A stretch of DNA of 64,000 nucleotides from Kocuria rosea (GCF_023715525.1 NZ_JAMBOG010000007.1:112756-176755); one strand, 5' to 3'; positions 1 through 13,235 are shown, counted from the stretch's first letter. Notes: generated by a model not told the origin, from the letters alone. A program made the numbers and translations.

Positions 1-1
1 G

Positions 2-301
2 GGCAGCCCCATGAAGCGCGGTGTGTGCACCCGCGTGTACACCACCACCCCGAAGAAGCCGAACTCCGCGCTGCGCAAGGTCGCCCGCGTGAAGCTCAAC
101 GGCGGCATCGAGGTCACCGCCTACATCCCCGGTGAGGGCCACAACCTGCAGGAGCACTCCATCGTGCTCGTCCGCGGCGGTCGCGTGAAGGACCTCCCCG
201 GTGTCCGCTACAAGATCGTCCGCGGCGCGCTCGACACCCAGGGTGTCAAGGGCCGCCAGCAGGCCCGTTCCCGCTACGGCGCCAAGAAGGAGAAGAAGTA
301 A
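2..301 (+). CDS. rpsL: Ribosomal protein S12, 5' end missing
   Basis: S12 of the 30S decoding centre. The reading frame is open at the left edge of the window (it begins Gly-Ser-Pro-Met-Lys-Arg), so roughly the first 26 residues lie outside and the ATG at 11 is internal. The streptomycin-site segments [11 protein letters not shown] and GRVKDLPG keep their lysines, so the usual resistance changes at these two sites are not present. The stop TAA overlaps the rpsG ATG by one base (TAATG), which suggests translational coupling within the str operon rpsL-rpsG-fusA-tuf. Confidence 0.98.
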   Translation, partial: GSPMKRGVCTRVYTTTPKKPNSALRKVARVKLNGGIEVTAYIPGEGHNLQEHSIVLVRGGRVKDLPGVRYKIVRGALDTQGVKGRQQARSRYGAKKEKK

Positions 302-771
302 TGCCTCGTAAGGGTCCCGCTCCCAAGCGCCCGCTCGTCGTCGACCCGGTCTACAGCAGCCCGGTCGTCACGCAGCTGATCAACAAGGTCCTCCAGGACG
401 GCAAGAAGTCCACCGCCGAGCGCATCGTCTACGGCGCCCTCGAGGGCGTGCGCGGCAAGACCGGCGCCGACCCGGTGGCCACGCTCAAGAAGGCCCTGGA
501 GAACGTCAAGCCGGCCCTCGAGGTCAAGTCCCGCCGCGTCGGCGGCGCGACCTACCAGGTCCCCGTCGAGGTCAAGCCGGGCCGTGCCCAGGCGCTGTCC
601 CTGCGCTGGCTGGTCGGCTACTCCAAGCTCCGCCGCGAGAACACCATGACGGAGCGTCTGCAGAACGAGATCCTGGACGCGTCCAACGGTCTCGGTGCCG
701 CCGTGAAGCGCCGCGAGGACACCCACAAGATGGCGGAGTCCAACAAGGCCTTCGCTCACTACCGCTGGTAG
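301..771 (+). CDS. rpsG: Ribosomal protein S7
   Basis: S7 nucleates assembly of the 30S head and binds the 3' major domain of 16S rRNA. The 156-residue protein has the usual bacterial length and the typical opening [12 protein letters not shown]. It starts on the last base of the rpsL stop codon, so it is probably translated by coupling. The stop at 769-771 is followed within 10 bp by a strong hairpin that separates it from fusA. Confidence 0.98.
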   Translation: MPRKGPAPKRPLVVDPVYSSPVVTQLINKVLQDGKKSTAERIVYGALEGVRGKTGADPVATLKKALENVKPALEVKSRRVGGATYQVPVEVKPGRAQALSLRWLVGYSKLRRENTMTERLQNEILDASNGLGAAVKRREDTHKMAESNKAFAHYRW

Positions 772-780
772 AATCTTCTT

Positions 781-813
781 CGGCCTGTCGGCCCCACCCG
801 GGCCGACAGGCCG
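781..813 (+). terminator. Perfect hairpin between rpsG and fusA
   Basis: The two 14-nt arms 781-794 and 800-813 are exact reverse complements around a 5-nt loop (CACCC). There is no T-run after the stem, so it may be a partial terminator, an attenuator or an mRNA-stability element that sets the ratio of fusA/tuf to S12/S7. Being perfect and GC-rich, it should fold in the transcript. Its effect is inferred. Confidence 0.7.
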
Positions 814-841
814 CCGGCACCATCACCTGAAGGGAAACACC

Positions 842-2956
<2,115 letters not shown>

Positions 2957-3009
2957 GGCACCACCCCTCGGCTCCGGCCGGGAATTTCATCAAACAACCA
3001 CAGCCCACG

Positions 3010-3015
3010 TAGACT
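3010..3015 (+). promoter_or_regulatory. Candidate tuf promoter -10
   Basis: The 160-bp fusA-tuf gap contains TAGACT, a match to the actinobacterial -10 pattern TAnnnT. The same hexamer is found before secY and adk. No convincing -35 was found. An own promoter would explain extra tuf expression and would give a leader of about 95 nt. Confidence 0.4.
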
Positions 3016-3116
3016 TGCAGAGGTTTCAGTACTGCTGATCGCCTCAGATCCCCCCGGAACCCACGCGGCGGGGACATGCTGAGCAAGTTTCCACACATGT
3101 TCTAGGAGGAACAACC

Positions 3117-4307
<1,191 letters not shown>

Positions 4308-4334
4308 GTCCTCCCGGGCTCACCGACGATCGGC

Positions 4335-4369
4335 AGAACCCCCCGTCGCCTCGCGCGGCGGGGGGTTCT
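4335..4369 (+). terminator. Terminator of the str operon
   Basis: A 15-bp stem (4335-4349 with 4355-4369, one T-G wobble) encloses a 5-nt loop, and the right arm ends in GGGGGGTTCT. It sits 28 bp after the tuf stop and before a 467-bp gap, so it very likely ends the str transcript. Confidence 0.85.
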
Positions 4370-4475
4370 CGCACGTCCGGACCCGCACGGCCCGTGCCGC
4401 CGGCCGTGCGTGCGGCTGCCGGCCCCGGCGCGCCGGCGCCCCGCCGCTGCCGCCGCCGGCGGGGGAGGCGTGCGT

Positions 4476-4504
4476 TTGCACCGGGCCGGGATCTCTGGCA
4501 GGAT
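4476..4504 (+). promoter_or_regulatory. Candidate S10-operon promoter
   Basis: TTGCAC (4476-4481) and CAGGAT (4499-4504) are separated by 17 bp. This is a good vegetative-type pair and lies just after the tuf terminator. Transcription from here would produce a 5' leader of about 325 nt before rpsJ. Confidence 0.55.
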
Positions 4505-4836
4505 GGACGACGTTGTTCAAGCGCCGACGTGTGCTCTCAGCGGTTCGAACCGGCGAGTCCCCAGGACGGGCCTCCGAAGCAGAACCGAGGGCCAGCAGCC
4601 CGAGACGCTGCCACGTACGGACCACATACAGCCCGCCCCGACAGATGGATCCGGTGCGCCCTCGTGTGCTGCACGAGGCGACACGCCCGAGTTCGGGGGT
4701 CGGTGCTCCAGCAGGGTGAGGAACCCGGGTTCCCCGGATTCAGCCTGCGTGGAGCGGCGCCCGCACCTCGGCGCCATGTACAAGGAGCGCGAGCTCCGTC
4801 ACAGGGAAGTACTTGAAGAAAGAGAGTCACGACGCC
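4505..4836 (+). other. Long 5' leader of the S10 operon, no gene
   Basis: This stretch of about 330 nt contains no convincing gene. Visible structure includes a 6-bp hairpin at 4661-4677 (CTCGTG/CACGAG) and a perfect 14-nt palindrome at 4720-4733 (GGAACCCGGGTTCC). S10 operons of other bacteria are autoregulated through their leader, commonly by L4 (encoded by rplD in this operon). A similar role here is inference; I do not recognise a described motif. Confidence 0.5.
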
Positions 4837-5145
4837 ATGGCGGGACAGAAAATCCGCATCCGGCTGAAGTCTTATGACCACGAGGTCATCGACGTCTCGG
4901 CCCGGAAGATCGTTGAGACGGTGACGCGCGCAGGCGCCACGGTGGTCGGCCCCGTGCCGCTGCCGACGGAGAAGAACGTGTACTGCGTCATCCGCTCGCC
5001 GCACAAGTACAAGGACAGCCGTGAGCACTTCGAGATGCGCACCCACAAGCGGCTGATCGACATCATCGACCCCACGCCGAAGGCCGTCGACTCGCTCATG
5101 CGGCTCGACCTGCCGGCCGACGTGAACATCGAAATCAAGCTGTAA
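4837..5145 (+). CDS. rpsJ: Ribosomal protein S10
   Basis: S10 is a 30S head protein that also binds NusB in antitermination complexes. The ATG at 4837 ([19 protein letters not shown]) gives the normal 102 residues. An in-frame start 24 bp upstream would add eight non-conserved residues and is rejected. It is the first gene of the S10 operon, behind an unusually long leader, and is followed 16 bp later by rplC. Confidence 0.98.
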
Positions 5146-5161
5146 AGAGGATCGCATCCCA

Positions 5162-5818
5162 ATGACTACCACTTTCGAACGCCAGGTGAAGGGCCTGCTG
5201 GGCACGAAGCTCGGCATGACCCAGGTCTGGGACGAGAACGGGAAGTTCGTGCCGGTGACCGTCGTCAAGGCGGACTCCAACGTCGTGACCCAGCTGCGCA
5301 ACCAGGACCGTGACGGCTACTCGGCCGTGCAGATCGGGTACGGTGCGATCGACCCCCGCAAGGTGACCAAGCCGCTGGCCGGTCACTTCGAGAAGGCCGG
5401 CGTGACCCCCCGCCGCCACGTCGTCGAGCTGCGCACGGCCGACGCCGAGTCGTACGAGCTCGGCCAGGAGCTCTCCGTCGAGCTCTTCGAGGCCGGCCAG
5501 AAGGTCGACGTCATCGGCACCACCAAGGGCAAGGGCACGGCCGGTGTGATGAAGCGTCACGGCTTCTCCGGCGTCGGCGCCTCCCACGGTGCCCACAAGA
5601 ACCACCGCAAGCCGGGATCCATCGGCGGCGCGTCCTACCCCGCTCGCGTGTTCAAGGGCATGCGCATGGCGGGCCGCATGGGCAACGCGCGGCACACGAC
5701 CCAGAACCTCACCGTTCACGCCGTGGACGCCGAGAACTCCCTGCTGCTCATCAAGGGCGCCCTGCCGGGCCCCAAGGGTTCGGTCGTCCTCGTCCGCACC
5801 GCAGTGAAGGGAGCCTGA
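5162..5818 (+). CDS. rplC: Ribosomal protein L3
   Basis: L3 is one of the early 50S assembly proteins and reaches the peptidyl transferase centre. The 218 residues include [12 protein letters not shown] near the N-terminus and the conserved [13 protein letters not shown] and [15 protein letters not shown] segments. AAAGAGG overlaps the rpsJ stop and serves as ribosome binding site. It lies 4 bp upstream of rplD. Confidence 0.98.
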   Translation: MTTTFERQVKGLLGTKLGMTQVWDENGKFVPVTVVKADSNVVTQLRNQDRDGYSAVQIGYGAIDPRKVTKPLAGHFEKAGVTPRRHVVELRTADAESYELGQELSVELFEAGQKVDVIGTTKGKGTAGVMKRHGFSGVGASHGAHKNHRKPGSIGGASYPARVFKGMRMAGRMGNARHTTQNLTVHAVDAENSLLLIKGALPGPKGSVVLVRTAVKGA

Positions 5819-5822
5819 CACC

Positions 5823-6446
5823 ATGGCAACTCAGACCGTCAACGTCGACCTGCCCGCCGAGATCTTCGACGTCCAGACCAACGTGCCGCTGCTGCACCAG
5901 GTCGTCGTCGCTCAGCTGGCCGCGGCCCGCCAGGGCACGCACAAGACCAAGAACCGCGCCGAGGTCTCCGGCGCCGGCCGCAAGCCCTTCAAGCAGAAGG
6001 GCACCGGCCGCGCCCGCCAGGGCTCGATCCGCGCCCCGCACATGACCGGCGGTGGCGTCGTGCACGGCCCGACCCCGCGCGACTACAGCCAGCGCACCCC
6101 CAAGAAGATGAAGGCCGCCGCCCTGCGCGGTGCCCTGTCCGACCGGGCGCGCAACAACCGCATCCACGTCGTGGAGTCCATCGTCGAGGGCACCGTCCCG
6201 AACACGAAGGCCGCCCAGGCGACGCTGCGCGGGCTGACCGACCGCAAGAACCTGCTGGTCGTCCTGGCCCGCACGGACGACGCGGCCGCCCTGTCGATCC
6301 GCAACCTGGCCGACGTCCACACCATCTACGCGGACCAGCTCAACACGTACGACGTGCTGGTCTCCGACGACGTGGTCTTCACCCGGGCCGCCTACGAGTC
6401 CTTCGTGGCCGCGGCCAGCAAGAAGAAGCAGGAGGACGCCAAGTGA
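5823..6446 (+). CDS. rplD: Ribosomal protein L4
   Basis: L4 lines the peptide exit tunnel and in some bacteria represses its own S10 operon. The 207-residue protein has the tunnel-loop signature [19 protein letters not shown] (about residues 55-73), where macrolide-resistance changes usually arise; it looks wild type. Its TGA overlaps the rplW GTG (GTGA). The long rpsJ leader is a plausible target for L4 autoregulation, but this is inference. Confidence 0.97.
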   Translation: MATQTVNVDLPAEIFDVQTNVPLLHQVVVAQLAAARQGTHKTKNRAEVSGAGRKPFKQKGTGRARQGSIRAPHMTGGGVVHGPTPRDYSQRTPKKMKAAALRGALSDRARNNRIHVVESIVEGTVPNTKAAQATLRGLTDRKNLLVVLARTDDAAALSIRNLADVHTIYADQLNTYDVLVSDDVVFTRAAYESFVAAASKKKQEDAK

Positions 6447-6748
6447 GCGCGACCAGCATCAAGGACCCCCGCGACGTCATCATCGCCCCCGTCGTCTCGG
6501 AGAAGTCCTACGGGCTCATCGACGAGGGTCGCTACACGTTCTTCGTGGCGACCGACGCGAACAAGACCGAGATCAAGTACGCCGTCGAGCAGGTCTTCGG
6601 CGTCAAGGTCGAGTCCGTGAACACCATCAACCGTGCCGGCAAGCGGAAGCGCACGCGCTTCGGCTGGGGTCAGCGCAAGGGCACCAAGCGTGCCGTTGTG
6701 ACCCTCAAGGAAGGCACCATCGACATCTTCGGCGGTCCGCTCGCCTGA
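6443..6748 (+). CDS. rplW: Ribosomal protein L23
   Basis: L23 sits at the exit of the peptide tunnel and docks trigger factor and SRP. The 101-residue length is normal, and the protein contains the typical PVVSEKSY and [13 protein letters not shown] segments. It starts with GTG inside the last codons of rplD (4-nt overlap). A 31-bp gap leads to rplB. Confidence 0.97.
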   Translation: MSATSIKDPRDVIIAPVVSEKSYGLIDEGRYTFFVATDANKTEIKYAVEQVFGVKVESVNTINRAGKRKRTRFGWGQRKGTKRAVVTLKEGTIDIFGGPLA

Positions 6749-6779
6749 GCGGAGACCACTTTAACGAGGAACTGACACC

Positions 6780-7619
<840 letters not shown>

Positions 7620-7631
7620 GGAGCCTGACAC

Positions 7632-7913
7632 ATGCCACGCAGCCTGAAGAAGGGCCCTTTCGTCGATCAGCACCTTTTCCTGAAGGTCGCCAAGGAGAAC
7701 GACAAGGGCACCAAGAACGTCATCAAGACGTGGTCCCGCCGCTCGATGATCGTCCCCGACATGCTCGGGCACACGATCGCCGTGCACGACGGACGCAAGC
7801 ACATCCCCGTGTTCATCACCGAGTCGATGGTCGGGCACAAGCTCGGCGAGTTCGCTCCCACGCGGACCTTCCGCGGCCATGTGAAGGACGACAAGAAGGG
7901 CAAGCGCCGCTGA
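7632..7913 (+). CDS. rpsS: Ribosomal protein S19
   Basis: S19 pairs with S13 in the 30S head near the A site. The 93 residues start with the invariant [12 protein letters not shown] and include [12 protein letters not shown] and the [16 protein letters not shown] motif. It lies 12 bp after rplB behind an AAGGAG ribosome binding site. Confidence 0.98.
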   Translation: MPRSLKKGPFVDQHLFLKVAKENDKGTKNVIKTWSRRSMIVPDMLGHTIAVHDGRKHIPVFITESMVGHKLGEFAPTRTFRGHVKDDKKGKRR

Positions 7914-7966
7914 TCCTCACGGATCGCGCAGCGTGAGCACTTCGAGAAGACGAGAGAAGGAAAGCA

Positions 7967-8332
7967 ATGGAAGCCAAGGCATCTGCGCGCTACATCCGCG
8001 TGACGCCTATGAAGGCCCGGCGCGTCGTCAACCTGATTCGTGGCCAACAGGCGAATGAGGCTCTGGCGATTCTGAAGTTCGCCCCCCAGGGCGCTTCGGA
8101 GCCGGTGTTCAAGGTCCTCCAGTCGGCCGTCGCCAACGCGCGGCAGCTGGCGGACCGTGACGGCCGGCCGTTCAAGGAGGAGGAGCTCTTCGTGAGCGAG
8201 GCCTTCGTCGACGAGGGCCCGACCATGAAGCGGTTCCAGCCGCGTGCCCAGGGGCGCGCCTTCCGCATCAACAAGCGCACGAGCCACATCACCGTGATCG
8301 TGGCGACCCCGGAGATCGAGGAGGTCCGCTAA
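7967..8332 (+). CDS. rplV: Ribosomal protein L22
   Basis: L22 lines the exit tunnel opposite L4 and is a site of macrolide resistance. The 121-residue protein shows the conserved [15 protein letters not shown] near the N-terminus and the extended beta-hairpin region [29 protein letters not shown] supplies the ribosome binding site. The stop TAA is followed directly by the rpsC GTG with no spacing. Confidence 0.97.
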   Translation: MEAKASARYIRVTPMKARRVVNLIRGQQANEALAILKFAPQGASEPVFKVLQSAVANARQLADRDGRPFKEEELFVSEAFVDEGPTMKRFQPRAQGRAFRINKRTSHITVIVATPEIEEVR

Positions 8333-9181
8333 GTGGGACAGAAGATCAACCCGCACGGGTTCCGGCTGGGCATCACCACCGACCACGTGTCGCACTGGTA
8401 CGCGGACTCCACCAAGGAGGGCCAGCGCTACAAGGACTACGTCCGCGAGGACGTGAAGATCCGCCAGCTCATGTCCACGGGCATGGAGCGCGCCGGCATC
8501 TCCAAGGTCGAGATCGAGCGCACCCGTGACCGCGTGCGGGTGGACATCCACACCGCCCGCCCGGGCATCGTCATCGGCCGCCGCGGCGCCGAGGCCGACC
8601 GCATCCGCGGCGAGCTCGAGAAGCTCACCGGCAAGCAGATCCAGCTGAACATCCTCGAGGTCAAGAACCCCGAGATCGACGCCCAGCTGGTCGCGCAGGG
8701 TGTCGCCGAGCAGCTCGCCTCCCGCGTGGCGTTCCGCCGCGCCATGAAGAAGGCCATCCAGTCGGCGCAGCGCGCCGGCGCCAAGGGCATCCGGATCCAG
8801 TGCTCCGGCCGCCTCGGCGGGGCCGAGATGAGCCGCTCGGAGTTCTACCGCGAAGGCCGTGTGCCCCTGCACACCCTGCGCGCGAACATCGACTACGGGT
8901 TCTTCGAGGCCAAGACCACCTTCGGCCGCATCGGCGTGAAGGTCTGGATCTACAAGGGCGACCTCACCTCGAAGGAACTGGCGGCCCAGCAGGCCGCCGC
9001 CCCGTCCCGTGGCCGCGGCGGCGACCGCGACCGCCGCGGCGGCCCCGGGGAGCGCCGCGGCGGCGCCGGTGAGCGCCGTCGCACCGACCGTAACGACCGT
9101 GGCGGGCGCCGTGAGCGTCCCGACGCCACCGCCTCGCAGGCCCCGGCCGCCGAGGCGACCAACGCAGAGGGTGGTAAGTAA
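8333..9181 (+). CDS. rpsC: Ribosomal protein S3 with an RG-rich tail
   Basis: S3 forms part of the mRNA entry tunnel with S4 and S5 and helps unwind mRNA. Residues 1-222 cover the normal protein ([14 protein letters not shown] opening, KH-domain segment [11 protein letters not shown]). Residues 223-282 are an extension: 226-262 is rich in Arg-Gly and Arg-Arg, and the end is Ala/Glu-rich. Such tails vary between actinobacteria. The start is GTG at 8333, directly after the rplV stop. Confidence 0.97.
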   Translation: MGQKINPHGFRLGITTDHVSHWYADSTKEGQRYKDYVREDVKIRQLMSTGMERAGISKVEIERTRDRVRVDIHTARPGIVIGRRGAEADRIRGELEKLTGKQIQLNILEVKNPEIDAQLVAQGVAEQLASRVAFRRAMKKAIQSAQRAGAKGIRIQCSGRLGGAEMSRSEFYREGRVPLHTLRANIDYGFFEAKTTFGRIGVKVWIYKGDLTSKELAAQQAAAPSRGRGGDRDRRGGPGERRGGAGERRRTDRNDRGGRRERPDATASQAPAAEATNAEGGK

Positions 9182-9598
9182 ATGCTCATCCCACGTCGTG
9201 TGAAGTACCGCAAGCAGCACCACCCCAAGCGGTCCGGTGCTGCCAAGGGCGGCACCACCGTCGCCTTCGGCGAGTGGGGCATCCAGGCGCTCACGCCGGC
9301 CTACGTGACGAACCGTCAGATCGAGGCCGCCCGTATCGCCATGACCCGCCACATCAAGCGTGGCGGCAAGGTCTGGATCAACATCTACCCGGACCGTCCC
9401 CTGACCAAGAAGCCCGCCGAGACCCGCATGGGTTCCGGTAAGGGCTCGCCCGAATGGTGGGTCGCCAACGTCAAGCCCGGCCGCGTGATGTTCGAGCTCT
9501 CCGGTGTCTCCGAAGAGGTCGCACGCGAGGCCCTGCGCCTGGCGATCCACAAGCTCCCGATGAAGGCACGTATCGTGCGTCGCGAAGGTGGTGAATGA
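9182..9598 (+). CDS. rplP: Ribosomal protein L16
   Basis: L16 organises the 50S A-site region. The 138-residue length is standard, with the start [15 protein letters not shown] and the conserved [14 protein letters not shown] segment. The ATG follows the rpsC TAA without spacing. Its stop overlaps an ATG that could, less probably, start rpmC. Confidence 0.98.
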   Translation: MLIPRRVKYRKQHHPKRSGAAKGGTTVAFGEWGIQALTPAYVTNRQIEAARIAMTRHIKRGGKVWINIYPDRPLTKKPAETRMGSGKGSPEWWVANVKPGRVMFELSGVSEEVAREALRLAIHKLPMKARIVRREGGE

Positions 9599-9600
9599 GA

Positions 9601-9876
9601 ATGGCTGTTGGATCCAAGGATCTGAACATCGAGAACCTCGCGGCCCTCGACAACGACTCTCTGGGTGAGGCGCTGCGCAAGGCCAAGGAGGAGCTGTTCA
9701 ACCTCCGCTTCCAGTCCGCAACCGGTCAGCTCGAGAACAACGGCCGCCTCAAGGCCGTCAAGCGCGACATCGCCCGCATCTACACGGTGCTGCGCGAGCG
9801 CGAGCTCGGCATCCGGCCCCAGGCCGAGTCCGCCGAGACGACCGCCGAGAACACCTCCGAGGAGGACGCCAAGTGA
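9601..9876 (+). CDS. rpmC: Ribosomal protein L29
   Basis: L29 is a small helical protein at the exit tunnel beside L23. I chose the ATG at 9601 (MAVGSKDL), because the AAGGTGG at 9585-9591 is well spaced from it; the in-frame ATG at 9595 overlapping the rplP stop is too close. The protein has 91 residues. The core is the two-helix hairpin, followed by an acidic Thr/Glu-rich tail of about 20 residues. Confidence 0.93.
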   Translation: MAVGSKDLNIENLAALDNDSLGEALRKAKEELFNLRFQSATGQLENNGRLKAVKRDIARIYTVLRERELGIRPQAESAETTAENTSEEDAK

Positions 9877-10163
9877 CCGAGCAGATCAACACCGGCGCCG
9901 AGCAGGCCGCCGAGCGCGGTGACCGCAAGACCCGCCGCGGCTACGTGGTCTCCGACAAGATGGACAAGACCGTCGTCGTCCAGCTGCAGGACAACGTCAA
10001 GCACGCCCTGTACGGCAAGGTCATCCGCCGCTCGTCGAAGGTCAAGGCCCACGACGAGGCCAACACGGCCGGCGTCGGCGACCTCGTCCTGATCTCCGAG
10101 ACCCGTCCGCTGTCCGCCACCAAGCGGTGGCGGATCGTGGAGATCATCGAGAAGGCCAAGTAG
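9873..10163 (+). CDS. rpsQ: Ribosomal protein S17
   Basis: S17 is a primary 16S rRNA-binding protein of the 30S body. The 96 residues include [16 protein letters not shown] and the conserved [19 protein letters not shown] C-terminus. GTG at 9873 overlaps the rpmC stop (GTGA). It is the last gene of the S10 operon here, since a strong hairpin follows. Confidence 0.97.
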   Translation: MTEQINTGAEQAAERGDRKTRRGYVVSDKMDKTVVVQLQDNVKHALYGKVIRRSSKVKAHDEANTAGVGDLVLISETRPLSATKRWRIVEIIEKAK

Positions 10164-10212
10164 GCCAAGCAGGACAAGCAGGCGGCTCCGGCCCCGCTGG
10201 AACCGCCCCGGC

Positions 10213-10250
10213 ACGACGGCCCGCTCCTCCTCCGAGGGGCGGGCCGTCGT
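10213..10250 (+). terminator. Terminator between S10 and spc operons
   Basis: A perfect 12-bp outer stem (10213-10224 with 10239-10250) extends inward by up to five more pairs around a 4-nt loop. It is followed by CCGTT rather than a true T-run. Its position 50 bp after rpsQ and before a promoter-like sequence indicates that S10 and spc are separate transcription units. Confidence 0.8.
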
Positions 10251-10283
10251 CCGTTGCCGGCCGCGCACAGGCCCTCCGGTCTG

Positions 10284-10292
10284 TGCTAGGCT
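10284..10292 (+). promoter_or_regulatory. Candidate spc-operon promoter, extended -10
   Basis: TGCTAGGCT is a TGn-extended -10 (TAGGCT at 10287-10292) just after the rpsQ terminator. No good -35 hexamer was seen, which fits an extended -10 promoter. It would start transcription about 240 nt before rplN. Confidence 0.55.
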
Positions 10293-10298
10293 GGTGAG

Positions 10299-10538
10299 CT
10301 TGTATGGGCCAATTCGTCTGCCCGTACGACCCACAGCTCTTCGTGCCAGCGCATAATGACCGCGTGCAGGGCGCCCCCGTGCCACCTGGTGGCGGGTTCA
10401 GATGCTCCTGGCATGGAGGGCTGGGCCCGGTCCGGCGTGCGACGCCGGGGGAGGGCACATCATCCGACAAGCTGTTCCGCAAGGCCCGCACCGTGCTCTC
10501 GATCGGTGTTGGAACCGGCGTGACGACAGGAGTAATCA
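10299..10538 (+). other. Structured leader before rplN, no gene
   Basis: About 240 nt with no credible gene. Visible hairpins are GCCACC/GGTGGC at 10381-10393 and CCGGCGT/ACGCCGG with a 3-nt loop at 10432-10448. Together with the terminator upstream, the gap between rpsQ and rplN is 375 bp. A ribosomal-protein-binding leader is possible, but I do not recognise a known class. Confidence 0.45.
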
Positions 10539-10907
10539 GTGATTCAGCAGGAGTCGCGACTGAAGGTCGCCGACAACACGGGTGCGAAGGAAATCCTGAC
10601 CATCCGCGTTCTCGGTGGATCCGGACGTCGCTACGCAGGCATCGGCGACATCATCGTCGCCACCGTCAAGGACGCGATCCCGGGCGGGAACGTCAAGAAG
10701 GGCGACGTGGTCAAGGCCGTCATCGTCCGTACCAAGAAGGAGCGCCGTCGTCCGGACGGCTCCTACATCAAGTTCGACGAGAACGCCGCAGTGATCCTGA
10801 AGAACGACGGGGACCCCCGTGGCACTCGCATCTTCGGCCCCGTGGGCCGCGAGCTGCGCGACAAGAAGTTCATGAAGATCATCTCGCTGGCTCCGGAGGT
10901 GCTCTGA
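10539..10907 (+). CDS. rplN: Ribosomal protein L14
   Basis: L14 contributes to an intersubunit bridge of the 50S subunit. The 122-residue protein begins [19 protein letters not shown], as usual. The GTG start at 10539 is preceded by ACAGGAG. It heads the spc operon and is separated by only 2 bp from rplX. Confidence 0.98.
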   Translation: MIQQESRLKVADNTGAKEILTIRVLGGSGRRYAGIGDIIVATVKDAIPGGNVKKGDVVKAVIVRTKKERRRPDGSYIKFDENAAVILKNDGDPRGTRIFGPVGRELRDKKFMKIISLAPEVL

Positions 10908-10909
10908 CC

Positions 10910-11254
10910 ATGGCGAAGTTCAAGATCAAGACCGGTGACCTGGTGCAGGTCATCTCGGGCAGCAAGGACAACAAGGGCAAGCAGGGCAAGGTCCTGCGCG
11001 TGTTCCCGGAGACGTCCCGCGTGCTCGTCGAGGGCATCAACGTCGTGACCCGCCACCGCAAGGCCTCCATGCAGGGCGAGGCCGGCGGCATCGAGAAGGT
11101 CGAGGCCCCGATCCACGTGTCCAACGTGGCGCTCGTGGACCCGGAGACCAAGAAGCCGACCCGCGTCGGCTACCGCACCGAGACCGTGGAGCGCGACGGG
11201 CGCCAGAAGACCGTCCGCGTCCGCGTCTCCAAGAGCACCGGCAAGGACCTGTGA
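10910..11254 (+). CDS. rplX: Ribosomal protein L24
   Basis: L24 is an assembly initiator of the 50S subunit, with a KOW fold. The true start is the ATG at 10910 ([17 protein letters not shown]), giving 114 residues; the frame is open further upstream but that part is not conserved. KOW residues [14 protein letters not shown] are near 20-35. Its TGA overlaps the rplE start (TGATG). Confidence 0.97.
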   Translation: MAKFKIKTGDLVQVISGSKDNKGKQGKVLRVFPETSRVLVEGINVVTRHRKASMQGEAGGIEKVEAPIHVSNVALVDPETKKPTRVGYRTETVERDGRQKTVRVRVSKSTGKDL

Positions 11255-11823
11255 TGAGCGAAACCACCGAGATCAGCGTGTCCCCGCGCTTCAAGGCCAA
11301 GTACCAGGAGACCGTCGTTCCCGCGCTGCAGGAGCAGTTCTCCTACGCCAACGTCATGGAGATCCCGCGCGTCGTCAAGGTCGTCGTGAACATGGGTGTC
11401 GGTGACGCCGCCAAGGACTCCAAGCTCATCGACGGCGCCGTGCGCGACCTCACCGCGATCACCGGCCAGAAGCCGCTCGTGACCCGGGCCAAGAAGTCCA
11501 TCGCGCAGTTCAAGCTGCGCGAGGGCATGCCGATCGGCGCGCACACCACGCTGCGCGGCGACCGCATGTGGGAGTTCCTCGACCGCCTGGTGACCCTGGC
11601 CCTGCCGCGCATCCGCGACTTCCGCGGTCTGTCCGACCGCCAGTTCGACGGCAACGGCAACTACACCTTCGGCCTCACCGAGCAGTCCATGTTCCACGAG
11701 ATCGACCAGGACCGGATCGACCGCGTCCGCGGCATGGACATCACGGTGGTCACCACCGCGAAGACCGACGACGAGGGCCGTGCGCTGCTGAAGGCGCTCG
11801 GGTTCCCCTTCAAGACCAACTAA
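11254..11823 (+). CDS. rplE: Ribosomal protein L5
   Basis: L5 binds 5S rRNA and contacts the P-site tRNA. The 189 residues contain [33 protein letters not shown] and the [18 protein letters not shown] segment. ATG at 11254 overlaps the rplX stop by one base; a GTG at 11251 is an alternative. A 79-bp gap follows where many bacteria encode rpsN; no S14 gene is present here. Confidence 0.97.
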   Translation: MSETTEISVSPRFKAKYQETVVPALQEQFSYANVMEIPRVVKVVVNMGVGDAAKDSKLIDGAVRDLTAITGQKPLVTRAKKSIAQFKLREGMPIGAHTTLRGDRMWEFLDRLVTLALPRIRDFRGLSDRQFDGNGNYTFGLTEQSMFHEIDQDRIDRVRGMDITVVTTAKTDDEGRALLKALGFPFKTN

Positions 11824-11902
11824 TCCTGCTACGTTCCAGGTCCGCACCGAGCGCCCCCGGCGCCGGCGGAAACCGGGACGAGGAAGGGCACGTGCCCCCA
11901 AA

Positions 11903-12301
11903 ATGACAATGACAGATCCTGTTGCGGACATGCTGACGCGTCTGCGCAACGCCAACTCCGCCTACCACGACTCCGTGAGCATGCCGTACTCCAAGCTCAA
12001 GGCCCGCGTGGCGGACATCCTCAAGGCCGAGGGCTACATCGCGGACTGGACGGAGGCGCCGGCCGAGGTCGGCAAGACCCTCACCCTGTCCCTGAAGTTC
12101 GGCCCCAACCGTGAGCGCTCGATCGCGGGCGTCCGGCGCATCTCCAAGCCGGGCCTGCGCGTCTACGCCAAGTCCACCAACCTCCCCAAGGTTCTGGGCG
12201 GCCTGGGCATCGCCATCCTGTCCACCTCCTCCGGGCTGCTGACCGACAAGCAGGCCGCGAAGAAGGGCGTGGGCGGCGAAGTCCTCGCGTACGTCTGGTA
12301 A
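11903..12301 (+). CDS. rpsH: Ribosomal protein S8
   Basis: S8 is a primary assembly protein of the 30S central domain and in enterobacteria represses the spc operon. The 132-residue protein opens [18 protein letters not shown] and ends in GGEVLAYVW, both typical. An in-frame ATG at 11909 is an alternative start (AGGAAGGG lies upstream of both). It follows rplE without an intervening rpsN. Confidence 0.96.
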   Translation: MTMTDPVADMLTRLRNANSAYHDSVSMPYSKLKARVADILKAEGYIADWTEAPAEVGKTLTLSLKFGPNRERSIAGVRRISKPGLRVYAKSTNLPKVLGGLGIAILSTSSGLLTDKQAAKKGVGGEVLAYVW

Positions 12302-12324
12302 CCCGGAACAGAAAGGAAGAGAAC

Positions 12325-12861
12325 ATGTCACGTATCGGACGTCTCCCCATCTCTGTGCCGGCCGGTGTGGAGGTCACGGTCGACGGCAACGTCGTCGCCG
12401 TCAAGGGCGCCAAGGGCGAGCTGCGGCACACCGTCGCCAGCCCCATCGCCGTGGTGCTGGAGGACAGCACCCTCACGGTCACCCGGCCGAACGACGAGCG
12501 GGAGTCCCGCTCGCTGCACGGCCTCACCCGCACCCTGATCGCCAACATGATCCAGGGCGTCACGCAGGGCTACAGCAAGGGCCTCGAGATCGTGGGCACC
12601 GGCTACCGCGTGGCGGCCAAGGGCCAGGACCTCGAGTTCGCCCTCGGCTACAGCCACCCGATCACCTTCAAGGCCCCGGACGGCATCTCGTTCACGGTCG
12701 AGGGCGTCAACCGGCTGACCGTCAACGGCATCGACAAGCAGCAGGTCGGCGAGGTCGCCGCGAACATCCGCAAGCTGCGTGCCCCCGAGCCCTACAAGGG
12801 CAAGGGCGTGCGGTACGCCGGCGAGCAGATCCGCCGCAAGGCCGGAAAGGCTGGTAAGTAA
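12325..12861 (+). CDS. rplF: Ribosomal protein L6
   Basis: L6 lies at the base of the L7/L12 stalk near the factor-binding site. The 178-residue protein starts [17 protein letters not shown] and contains the conserved [14 protein letters not shown] near the C-terminus. AAAGGAAGAG provides the ribosome binding site. It is 2 bp upstream of rplR. Confidence 0.98.
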   Translation: MSRIGRLPISVPAGVEVTVDGNVVAVKGAKGELRHTVASPIAVVLEDSTLTVTRPNDERESRSLHGLTRTLIANMIQGVTQGYSKGLEIVGTGYRVAAKGQDLEFALGYSHPITFKAPDGISFTVEGVNRLTVNGIDKQQVGEVAANIRKLRAPEPYKGKGVRYAGEQIRRKAGKAGK

Positions 12862-12863
12862 TC

Positions 12864-13235
12864 ATGGCTCTGAAGATCAAGGGCAAGTCCAAGGCTGCCG
12901 CCCGCAGCCGCCGCCACGTGCGCGTGCGCAAGCACCTCACCGGCACCGCGGCCCGCCCGCGCCTGGTGGTCAACCGCTCGGCCCGCCACATGTTCGTCCA
13001 GGTCGTCGACGACACCAAGGGTGTCACCGTCGCCTCGGCGTCCACCATGGAGGCCGACCTGCGCGGCGCCGACGCGGACAAGACCGCGAAGGCGAAGCGC
13101 GTGGGCGAGCTCGTGGCCGAGCGCGCCAAGGCCGCCGGTGTCGAGGCCGTCGTGTTCGACCGCGGCGGCAACAAGTACCACGGTCGCGTGGCGGCCGTCG
13201 CCGACGGCGCCCGCGAGGGAGGTCTGGCACTGTGA
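12864..13235 (+). CDS. rplR: Ribosomal protein L18
   Basis: L18 binds 5S rRNA with L5. The 123 residues include the [20 protein letters not shown] region and the C-terminal [21 protein letters not shown], which is diagnostic. Its stop overlaps the rpsE GTG (GTGA), suggesting coupled translation. Confidence 0.97.
   Translation: MALKIKGKSKAAARSRRHVRVRKHLTGTAARPRLVVNRSARHMFVQVVDDTKGVTVASASTMEADLRGADADKTAKAKRVGELVAERAKAAGVEAVVFDRGGNKYHGRVAAVADGAREGGLAL

Noticed and set aside
4394..4877. Several overlapping open frames in the tuf-rpsJ gap
   Set aside because: None has a ribosome binding site with plausible protein sequence. They overlap one another and the terminator or promoter signals, and their composition looks like translated non-coding GC-rich DNA.
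9595..9597. ATG overlapping the rplP stop as start of rpmC
   Set aside because: The Shine-Dalgarno sequence would be only 3 nt away, and the two extra residues are not typical. The ATG at 9601 fits better.
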